Origin: Bin52 sp965213935
GTDB lineage: Bacteria > Pseudomonadota > Alphaproteobacteria > Thalassobaculales > Thalassobaculaceae
Assembly (NCBI GenBank): GCA_965213935.1
Contig: CBDCAO010000012.1
Span: 186,001-250,000, forward strand
Length of the DNA: 64,000 bases
Reading direction: 5' to 3'
Positions 8,315 to 14,855 of this stretch are shown here, piece by piece. Within the stretch, counting starts at the first letter, position 1, and every line of letters starts with the position of its first letter. The position numbers and the translations under genes were made by a program. The notes beneath the pieces are model-generated. The model made no database searches and had not been told where the DNA came from. It saw only the letters and a list, made by a program, of their open reading frames with translations.

Positions 8315-9067
8315 ATGGGGCGGTTGGCAAACAAGGTAGCGCTGATCACCGGAGCGGCCGGCGGCATCGGGGCGATGGCCGCCCGGCTGTTTGCCGAGGA
8401 AGGCGCCGGCGTGATGCTGGTCGATCTCTCCGAAACCGCGCTCGCGGAACTCGCGGCGGGAATCGACGGAGCGGGATACGCGGTGGCCGATGTCAGCGAC
8501 GCCGGGCAGATGCGCCAGGCAGTCGAGGAGACCGTACACCGGTTCGGTGGTCTCGACATCGCCCTGCTCAACGCCGGTATCGAGGGGCGGATCGCACCGA
8601 TCGTTGAACAGACCGAGGAGGACTTCGACCGGATGATGGCGGTCAATGTTCGCGGCGTATGGCTCGGGCTCAAATATGCCATGCCCCGGATCGCCAGCCG
8701 CGGCGGCGGATCGATCGTGGTGACCTCGTCGACCTCGGGGATCAGGGCGGTCCCGGGGATTGCTCCCTACACCACCAGCAAGCACGCGGTGATCGGACTG
8801 ATGCGGGCCGCCGCCATGGAGGGTGCCGCCCAGGGCATTCGCGTCAACACCGTCAACCCGGCGGCCATCGAGACCGACATGGTCCGGCGCCTCGAGAACG
8901 CGACCGGCGACGGCGGGCCGGGAACCGCCACCTTCACGCCGCTCAAGCGGCTCGGTCAGCCGGACGAGGTAGCGCGGCTTATGCTGTTCCTCGCCAGCGA
9001 CGAAAGCGGGTTCTGCACCGGAGGTGTCTACATGGTCGACGGCGGAGTGTCGGCCGGTCGTGCCTGA
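8315..9067 (+). CDS. short-chain dehydrogenase/reductase (SDR)
   Basis: A 250-residue classical SDR, an NAD(P)-dependent alcohol/ketone oxidoreductase of unknown substrate. It has the TGAAGGIG cofactor motif (residues 12-19), NAG (87-89) in LNAGIEG, catalytic serine around 138-140, and the YTTSK active site (Tyr152, Lys156). The C-terminus FLASDESGFCTGGVYMVDGG is the standard SDR end. A GAAGGGA ribosome site precedes ATG 8315. It is the last intact gene before the mobile-element graveyard. Confidence 0.93.
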   Translation: MGRLANKVALITGAAGGIGAMAARLFAEEGAGVMLVDLSETALAELAAGIDGAGYAVADVSDAGQMRQAVEETVHRFGGLDIALLNAGIEGRIAPIVEQTEEDFDRMMAVNVRGVWLGLKYAMPRIASRGGGSIVVTSSTSGIRAVPGIAPYTTSKHAVIGLMRAAAMEGAAQGIRVNTVNPAAIETDMVRRLENATGDGGPGTATFTPLKRLGQPDEVARLMLFLASDESGFCTGGVYMVDGGVSAGRA

Positions 9068-9156
9068 CCGCCGTCACCCCGCCTGCGATCATCCCTAGTG
9101 TTCTGTTCGACAAGTTTCTTGGAGCATGTTCATCGGCTGTATTGGAGGGATGACCG

Positions 9157-9619
9157 GTGGGCAGAGCGGCCGTAGCGATTACCTTGTCGGACGCGGAGCG
9201 GCGTGAGCTGGAAGGGCTGGCGCGGCGGCGCAAGACGTCGCAGGGACTGGCGCAGCGGGCGCGGATCGTTCTGGCGGCGGCGGACGGGCTGGAGAACAAG
9301 TCGGTCGTCGATGCTTGTGGGGACCGATGCCAGCACGGTCGGCAAGTGGCGTCGGCGCTTTGCCGAGCACCGGCTCGCCGGGCTGTATGACGAGCCACGC
9401 TCCGGGGCTCCGCGCAAGATCGGCGAAGAGAAGATTGCGCAGATCATGGCCCGCACCCTGGAAGAGACGCCACCGGATAGCACCCATTGGAGCCTGCGTT
9501 CGATGGCCCGCGCCCCGGGCTATGCGCCGTCGACCATCCACCGCATCTGGCAAGCCTTCGGCCTGCAGCCGCACCGCTCGGAGACCTTCAAGCTGTCATC
9601 GGACCCGCTCTTCGTGGAG
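9157..9619 (+). pseudogene. IS630-family transposase, frameshifted and truncated
   Basis: An N-terminal half of an IS630-type transposase. The first part (SDAERRELEGLARRRKTSQ, LAQRARIVLAAADGLENKSV) is in one frame. From about base 9316 homology continues in the next frame with GTDASTVGKWRRRFAEHRLA, LYDEPRSGAPR, THWSLRSMA and STIHRIWQAFGLQPHRSETF. Both helix-turn-helix units are there, but the sequence stops at SSDPLFVE, before any DDE catalytic residue. It is therefore inactive twice over: by frameshift and by loss of the catalytic core. No clear terminal inverted repeats were identified. Confidence 0.85.
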
Positions 9620-9811
9620 TTCGAAGCCGGGAAGGGCGGCGGCGTGACCGATCTCGTCAGACGCGAACAACGCTGCGACACCACCGGAGCCCTACAATGG
9701 CTCCAACACCACGGATTCCTCGACGAACGCACGCCACCATCACGGGTCAGGAGTCCCGCCCCGACACCCGAGCCCAGCCCGGACAGGCACGAGGCGGACC
9801 ACACCCGGTGA
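9620..9811 (+). pseudogene. fragment resembling a CHC2-zinc-finger primase-type protein, fused to the IS630 relic
   Basis: Directly after the transposase fragment, in the same frame, the sequence changes character to FEAGKGGGVTDLVRREQRCD and TGALQWLQHHGFLDE. This resembles the end of CHC2-type zinc-binding domains of phage or plasmid primases (typically a GxGGDVIDLV motif followed by an ALxWL helix). The zinc-binding cysteines are missing, so only a tail remains, and it ends at a stop near 9811. I infer a deletion that joined the IS remnant to a replication gene. The domain call rests on a short match. Confidence 0.4.
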
Positions 9812-9990
9812 GTGTGCCCGCGGTATCTGATGGCGGAGTGATCGAGTTGTTCGATGGGTTTGGGTCGTGGGGCCGAGCGTGACGGTGGGGGTGTCGGACG
9901 GCCGTCCGTTCCCCTATCGGTTCGCGCCGTTGCGGACCGGCCGGCGTCTCAACTATCGTACAAAACCCAACGGATAGGTTATAGTGGCTC

Positions 9991-10241
9991 ATGGTCGTCG
10001 TTCACCGTGCTCACGGCTTCCGGGTCATCATCTACACACTCAGGACCACGAGCCAGCGCACGTCCATATCGTCGGGCCGGGGCGGGCGAAGATCAACCTG
10101 CTTGGGCCGGACGGTCGTCCGGAGGTCGTGGATTTCGTCCGCATCAAGAGGTCGGATATGCGACGGTTGCTTGCCGAGGTGACAGAGCACCGGGACCGGT
10201 TCATGCGGGAATGGGAGCGTATCCATGGTCGATCCGACTGA
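9991..10241 (+). pseudogene. DUF4160 protein, disrupted by an AC-dinucleotide duplication
   Basis: DUF4160 proteins are small, of unknown function, and usually encoded beside DUF2442. The N-terminus MVVVHRAHGFRVIIYT starts at ATG 9991. The rest (DHEPAHVHIVGPGRAKINLL to REWERIHGRSD) lies in a different frame. The break is at 10034-10039, where TAC-ACT-CAG seems to have become TACACACTCAG, an extra AC. Restoring it joins the two parts into one family-length protein of about 83 residues. A GTG at 9984 opens the second frame without the break, but its first 20 residues do not resemble the family. The 3' end overlaps the DUF2442 start. Confidence 0.7.
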
Positions 10242-10644
10242 CGCGGAATTCAAGGCTGCCGAGGCACGTGGCGGCGAGATGATGAAGTCCGAACCCCGGG
10301 CCACCGCAGCGCATTACGACCGCGAAACGGGCCGTGTGGTGATCGAACTTGCGAACGGCTGCACGTACATCTTTCCCGCGCAGCTGGCCCAGGAGCTGCA
10401 CGGTGCCGACGACGACGCCCTGTCCGGCATCGTGGTCGATGGCGCGGGCTTCAACCTGCACTGGCCCGCGATCGATGCCGACCTTTACGTCCCCGCCCTG
10501 GTCGCGGGCGTGTTCGGCACGCGGGACTGGATGGCGAAGGAGTGGGCGCGCACGGCCGGACGCGCCACAACGCCCGCCAAGGCCGCTGCGGCCCGGGCAA
10601 ACGGCGCGAAAGGAGGCCGACCGCGCAAGAGCCGGGCGGGTTAG
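10225..10644 (+). CDS. DUF2442 domain protein
   Basis: A 139-residue protein. The core, residues about 27-85 (ATAAHYDRETGRVVIELANG to LHWPAIDADLYVPALVAGVF), is the DUF2442 fold: a small beta-rich domain of unknown function. The C-terminal tail is alanine- and lysine-rich and basic (ARANGAKGGRPRKSRAG), which suggests nucleic-acid contact. ATG 10225 overlaps the DUF4160 gene by 17 bases, the usual pairing for these families. Toxin-antitoxin roles have been suggested for such pairs because of genome context; nothing here proves it. Confidence 0.8.
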   Translation: MVDPTDAEFKAAEARGGEMMKSEPRATAAHYDRETGRVVIELANGCTYIFPAQLAQELHGADDDALSGIVVDGAGFNLHWPAIDADLYVPALVAGVFGTRDWMAKEWARTAGRATTPAKAAAARANGAKGGRPRKSRAG

Positions 10645-10797
10645 GAGGCAAGAAGGGCTACCGTGACCGGCTCAGCATGCTTCAGGACTGTTCGGCCACT
10701 GGTCTGCCAGGCTGCACGGCATCGCGATAGACGGCGCCATTCTCCAGGGGCCGCATGTCCGCACTGGAGAGGAGCATGCGGAGAGATTCCTCGCCCG
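10645..10797. other. short non-coding gap in the relic region
   Basis: This 153-base stretch between the DUF2442 and 2H-phosphoesterase-like genes, which converge on it, shows no recognised gene. Several open frames cross it without family resemblance. No hairpin with a T-run was found. Confidence 0.4.
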
Positions 10798-11313
10798 TCA
10801 TTGCGAATTCGACGAGCCAACAGGAGGAGACGCCCGGACCTCGTAGAAGCTGAAGCGGACGACGTCGAGACTTGCCCGAAGGTGCTTCCCGAATTCGGTG
10901 AGGTTCTGGGGAGCCCCATTCCGAGGGCCACAGATCTTCAGGTGAGGCTGATAGTGCCGGGCCCCAAAGGCGTTTCGACGGCGGGTCGAACCGGCACGCG
11001 CCCCGAGGACGTCATCTGTCTCCTGCTGTGCGAACTCCGCACGAAGCGCCTGAATCTCGGGTACCGCCACGTTGCGGGTCGTGAGGCGCAACGCAAGCGA
11101 ATGCTGACTCGGGATGACACCCTCCCTCGGATTCTCTCCGCCTGGAACGAGCACCATGGTGCGGGTTTCCGCAAGGTCGCACTCGATCGACACGGTTCGC
11201 CGAACCGGTCGAAGACCGGGGATGAAGCGGCGGGCGTGATACACCGTGAGATGGAAGCTCGACTCCAACGACTCCGGATGCAGGCCGGCTTCCTCGAGCG
11301 CCGCACGAAGCAC
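10798..11313 (-). CDS. 2H-phosphoesterase / 2'-5' RNA ligase-like protein
   Basis: A 171-residue protein from a GTG start. The layout fits the 2H phosphoesterase superfamily: ALEEAGL, then the first motif FHLTVYHARR (an HxT), a middle strand LVPGGENPREG, and a second motif YQPHLKICGP near residue 125. In the second motif the usual threonine or serine is replaced by lysine, so activity is uncertain. The frame stays open upstream and reads HYSVFALLWLDSRSTSV, which looks like a natural first strand. The gene therefore seems to have lost its own start where it was joined to the repA relic near base 11347. Confidence 0.55.
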   Translation of the reverse strand: MLRAALEEAGLHPESLESSFHLTVYHARRFIPGLRPVRRTVSIECDLAETRTMVLVPGGENPREGVIPSQHSLALRLTTRNVAVPEIQALRAEFAQQETDDVLGARAGSTRRRNAFGARHYQPHLKICGPRNGAPQNLTEFGKHLRASLDVVRFSFYEVRASPPVGSSNSQ

Positions 11314-11346
11314 GGATGTGGATCGCGAATCGAGCCACAGGAGGGC

Positions 11347-11869
11347 GAAGACGGAGTAATGTCGGAGAGGACGATCTCGATCTCCTCCATCCTGCCGTCC
11401 CGGGTCTCGCGTACGATCTCCGCCGACTCGATGATCCCGATCCTTCTGACACGCGGAAATACTCCTTGCCTCCCTGACGGATATTGGTCTCGATCTGGGT
11501 GCCCTGCAGCCGCAGTGCGTCCTTCAGCAGCCTGTAGCCCTGGCCCGATGTCTGGCGGTTGGTGGCGGCCAGCAGGTCGTAGGCCTTGAACCGGAGCCTG
11601 CGATCGACCTTCCTGCCCGCGTTCAGGGCGGCCATGCACTGGGAGATGGCGTAGATCAGGACGTCGCGGTCGTGCACTGCCGCCAGGCCGTACTGTGACG
11701 GATTGACCTTGAGCCAGTTGTCTCCACGCTGACAGTTCCTCGGACGAAGATCGGGCCGGGTCGCCAAGGAAAACACCGGGTGTTCCATGGAGCTCATGTC
11801 CCCCTTCGGCGCGGCATCGAGGATGTCACAGATGAAGAGGTCGCCCTGGGGATGCCGCTCAGACAGCAG
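11347..11869 (-). pseudogene. repA: plasmid replication initiator protein A (RPA family), frameshifted and truncated
   Basis: Read leftward, the frame gives ERHPQGDLFICDILDAAPKG, MEHPVFSLATRPD, VNPSQYGLAAVHDRDVLIYA, FKAYDLLAATNRQTSGQGY, and TNIRQGGKEYFRVSEG. These are the conserved blocks of RPA-type initiators of alphaproteobacterial plasmids and prophage-like elements. Near base 11439 a single base is missing (a TTC codon became TC). Homology continues in the next frame as GIIESAEIVRETRDGRMEE and EIVLSD, then stops. The C-terminal domain is gone. No ATG precedes the first conserved block; a CTG at 11869 or 11866 is the likely original start. Iteron-like repeats lie just upstream. Confidence 0.85.
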
Positions 11870-11879
11870 GGCAGAAGTC

Positions 11880-12067
11880 GGGCGGCATTCGTCATTTCAC
11901 ACACCGGGCGGCATTCGTCATTTCACACACCTCGCAGGTAGCCCTCCCCTTCGCGCCTGCACCAAAGTGTGCCAATGCCGCCAGGATCTGTCATTTGGCA
12001 TTTGACAGGGTTCGTCACACACGGACGGTCGTCATTTCACACACCGCACTTCGTCATTTCACACACC
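11880..12067. repeat. iteron-like direct repeats upstream of repA relic
   Basis: The 17-base word TCGTCATTTCACACACC occurs four times, all in the same orientation: 11889-11905, 11915-11931, 12029-12045 and 12051-12067. The first two are part of an exact 26-base tandem unit (11880-11905 and 11906-11931). The last two are 22 bases apart, about two helix turns. A shorter related stretch (TTCGTCACACACGG) is at 12011-12024. The position just upstream of a plasmid-type initiator gene suggests binding sites of a replication origin. They could instead be repeated transposon-end sequences. Confidence 0.65.
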
Positions 12068-12280
12068 AGATGTGCCTCGCGGCATCACAAATATTCGCAG
12101 ACGTCACCGATGAGCGCTCGAGCTCGAGCCTGCAGCTGTCGCTCGAGAATAGGACCCTCGCGACGGCCCTGGAGGACTATGGGCTCTCGCCAAAATACCA
12201 GCTCCGGCACCTGCCCGGGAATCTCGCCGAACAACGCCGCGCTTCGGACGGCCCAAGAGTCACTCAATGACGGTCTTGCT
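12068..12280. other. unassigned stretch right of the iterons
   Basis: These 213 bases hold open frames on both strands (for example one reading rightward to 12270 with SLQLSLENRTLATALEDYGL), but none resembles a family I know. The AT content is higher near the repeats. It is probably part of the inserted element. Confidence 0.35.
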
Positions 12281-13387
12281 CTAGTCCGCGGCCGAGGAGA
12301 CCGGGGCGGGCGAAAGGTGCTGCAACCGCGGCATGACCTCGTTTGCCAGCATGCCGAGCGACGTGTGCCAGGCGTTCGGCTGGTCCGCGTAGTCGAAGCA
12401 GAACACCAGCAGGCTGCCGAACCCGCCGACATCGTCGTAGACCGCCTCGAGCTTCTCCGCGACGGTGGACGGCGAGCCGACCAGCCAGTTGTGCCGCGCG
12501 CAGTACTCGGCCGTTACGTCGCTGTCCGGCACGTCGGGATCGTGCTTGAGGAACTCGAGGAACCCGAAGTTCGCCAGCAGCGGCAGGAAGTACTCGGTCA
12601 TCATCCGGCCCATCGGCCCCCCAACCGACAGCTTCCACGCCTCGGCATCGGTTTCGGCGACGAACACCTCGCGGACCATGCGCCAGTCGCCGCGCCACGG
12701 AACCCGGCCGGCCCGCCTCGCGCCTTCCTCGACTGCCTCCCAGTGACTGCCGACATAGGCCGGGTTCAGATTGAGACTCATCGGCACGTAGCCGTTCTCC
12801 CCGGCGAGCTTCAGGGTGTCGGATCCCTTCGACAGCCCGGCAACGCCGATCGGCGGGTGTGGCTTCTGGTAGGGGTACAGGTGCGGGCGCAGGAAGCCGA
12901 ACATCTCGGCCGGCTTGGTGATGTGCCAGTACTTGCCCTGGTGATCGAACTCCTCCTCGTCGCTCCACAGCCGCAGGATGATCTCGAGTGCCTCGCGCGT
13001 CATTTCCCGGTTCTGGCCCGACATGCCGTCGACGTTGAACATGCCCCAGTCCGAGGGCAGACCGCTCGCCGCGACGCCGAAGTTCAACCGTCCCTTTCCG
13101 AGGTGATCCATCATCGCGATCCGGTTCGCGAGCTCGGCGGGATTGTGATAGGGCAGCAGGAAGCCACCCGGGCCCAGCCGGATGGTGCTGGTCTGGCGGA
13201 ACCCCTCGATCACCAGAAAGTCGGGAGCCGGGTGCGGTTCCCACGGCGCGGTGTGGTGTTCGCCGATCCAGCCCTCCTCGAACCCGAGTTCGTCGGCCCA
13301 GCGGATGTGCTGCAGGTCGAACTCGTGACCCTCGCGCAGATCCCGTTCCGGCGGGTGCGACGGCATGGTGAAGAAACCTGTGCGCAT
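12281..13387 (-). CDS. luciferase-like (LLM) flavin-dependent monooxygenase
   Basis: This 368-residue protein is of the long bacterial-luciferase type, similar in layout to limonene monooxygenase-like enzymes. MRTGFFTMPSHPPERDL, EGWIGEHHTAPWEPHPAPD, LPYHNPAELANRIAMMDHLG and RLNFGVAASGLPSDWGMF are typical. The conserved GEHH and HNP/ANR segments are present. A GGGAGG ribosome site precedes ATG 13387. It uses reduced flavin (FMN or F420) and oxygen; cofactor and substrate cannot be read off. It borders the mobile-element relics on the left. Confidence 0.88.
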   Translation of the reverse strand: MRTGFFTMPSHPPERDLREGHEFDLQHIRWADELGFEEGWIGEHHTAPWEPHPAPDFLVIEGFRQTSTIRLGPGGFLLPYHNPAELANRIAMMDHLGKGRLNFGVAASGLPSDWGMFNVDGMSGQNREMTREALEIILRLWSDEEEFDHQGKYWHITKPAEMFGFLRPHLYPYQKPHPPIGVAGLSKGSDTLKLAGENGYVPMSLNLNPAYVGSHWEAVEEGARRAGRVPWRGDWRMVREVFVAETDAEAWKLSVGGPMGRMMTEYFLPLLANFGFLEFLKHDPDVPDSDVTAEYCARHNWLVGSPSTVAEKLEAVYDDVGGFGSLLVFCFDYADQPNAWHTSLGMLANEVMPRLQHLSPAPVSSAAD

Positions 13388-13721
13388 TGTCCGTTACCTC
13401 CCTGAAGACGGATGCATGCCGTTGTCGTGACCGGCGGTGCGTCGCAAAGCCTTGCACGCGGCCGGGACGCTGACAAGCGCTCCGAGTGTGCAAATCAGGC
13501 AGTCTGAACCGGGATGCGAAGGGCGATGACCGCCGGCCCGGGGTGTGCTGGCCGCAACCGGACATGAAATCCAGGGCTTGATCTGACATCGCTGCCACAC
13601 TGGCCTGGCAGGTGCCAGATCAAGTCCTGGCCCTTACAGCTGAATCGCCCGACTCTTCAGGAACCGGTCAACCTGCTTTGGCGGAACCGCCGGCACCGCA
13701 AGCAGTCGCCAGAGCTCCGAT
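13388..13721. other. 334-base intergenic region with a long inverted repeat
   Basis: No gene is visible. It contains the inverted repeat at 13571-13630 (listed separately) and must also hold the promoter of the leftward LLM gene. No clear -35/-10 pair was found. Confidence 0.4.
13571..13630. repeat. 15-base inverted repeat with 30-base loop
   Basis: Arms CCAGGGCTTGATCTG (13571-13585) and CAGATCAAGTCCTGG (13616-13630) pair with one mismatch. The 30-base loop contains a smaller TGCCA/TGGCA pairing. It lies about 90 bases past the aminotransferase stop in that gene's direction. It may act as a transcript-end structure, or be a tiny mobile repeat. There is no T-run. Confidence 0.6.
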
Positions 13722-14639
13722 TCACACTTCCGAAATCCACTCCGGGCGATCGCCGCACACGCCATAGACGAGATCGAAATACGCCTCCTGTACTCTCCTG
13801 GTCACCTCACCCGGACGCCCCGCGCCGACGGGCGCACCGTCGACCGCGTTGAGCGGCGTGATCTCCCACCCGGTCCCGCAGAAGAACGCCTCGGACGCGA
13901 GGAAGAACTCGCTGCGATCGACATCGCGCTCGCTGGTGGCGATGCCCATCTCCCTCAGCAGTGTCAGCACCGTGTCGCGCGTGATGCTCTCCAGGATGTC
14001 GCTGGTGACCGACGGCGTGACCGCCACACCGTCGCGAATCAGGAACAGGCACATGCCCTGCCCCTCCGCCACCTTGCCGCGGCCGTTGAGCAGGATGGCG
14101 GCGTCATAGCCGTCGATCCCGGCCTGGATGCCGGCGAACCGGGCGTTGTTGTAGTTGGCATTGGCCTTTGCCCGGGCCGGCATCGAACGGTCGCCGATCC
14201 GCTCCCAGGAGGATATCTGCGCCGTGCAGCCATCGCGCACCCGATCCGGCGTGCCCCGTGGAACCGCGGTGACGAAGGTCCCGACGGGCCCGCGCGCGGC
14301 GGAACCGCCATCACCGTCGACATAGACCGTGGGCCGGATGTGCACCGAGGTCCGAAAGCGGTTGCGCCGTACGAGTTCCAGGGTCGTCGCGGTCATTTCC
14401 CCGGCCGTCACGATCTCCTCGAACCGCATGATGCGCTGCGACAGCTCCAGGCGCTCCATGTGCTCGCGCAGGCGGAACACCAGCATCTTCCCGCGCCGTT
14501 CAGACCAGTAGCCGCGGATCCCCTCGAAGACTCCGGCTCCGTACTTGGCCAATGGAGAAAACACGTGCACACGGGCCTCGTTCCAGGGCACGAACTCGCC
14601 ATTGACATAAACGATCAGGCCTTCACGGTCGCTTGACAT
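13722..14639 (-). CDS. branched-chain-type (class IV) aminotransferase
   Basis: A 305-residue PLP enzyme. It shows VYVNGEFVPWNEARVHVFSP at the N-terminus, YGAGVFEGIRGYW (residues 33-45), and the lysine segment KANANYNNARFAGIQA with probable PLP-binding Lys158. VAEGQGMCLFLI and the TSDILESITRDTVL phosphate-binding stretch follow. This is the IlvE/D-amino-acid transaminase fold; the FEGIRGY motif favours branched-chain substrates. ATG 14639 has a GGAGGA site. It lies 216 bases after hyuA on the same strand and may share its transcript, suggesting a role in amino-acid derivative breakdown. Confidence 0.88.
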   Translation of the reverse strand: MSSDREGLIVYVNGEFVPWNEARVHVFSPLAKYGAGVFEGIRGYWSERRGKMLVFRLREHMERLELSQRIMRFEEIVTAGEMTATTLELVRRNRFRTSVHIRPTVYVDGDGGSAARGPVGTFVTAVPRGTPDRVRDGCTAQISSWERIGDRSMPARAKANANYNNARFAGIQAGIDGYDAAILLNGRGKVAEGQGMCLFLIRDGVAVTPSVTSDILESITRDTVLTLLREMGIATSERDVDRSEFFLASEAFFCGTGWEITPLNAVDGAPVGAGRPGEVTRRVQEAYFDLVYGVCGDRPEWISEV

Positions 14640-14855
14640 CACGCTGGTTCCTCCGGGTCCGTCGCTCGGGTCGTCGAACGTACCCGGCGGCCGCCGGGAT
14701 GTCTGGCGATGAAGGGGGGCCCGCACTCCCTGGTGCCCGTCGGGACTTCGATGGCGCTGCCTGTCGCACGGGCTCCCGGCCCGCGGCACCGGGGGTGCGG
14801 CCCCGGGCATTGCCGCACCCTCGCTTTGCGGCGTGGCAAAGAGCCAGGCGGCTCG

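Noticed and set aside
11995..12270. 91-codon frame over the third and fourth iterons
   Set aside because: Its N-terminal half is translated repeat sequence and the rest matches nothing I know; kept only as unassigned DNA.
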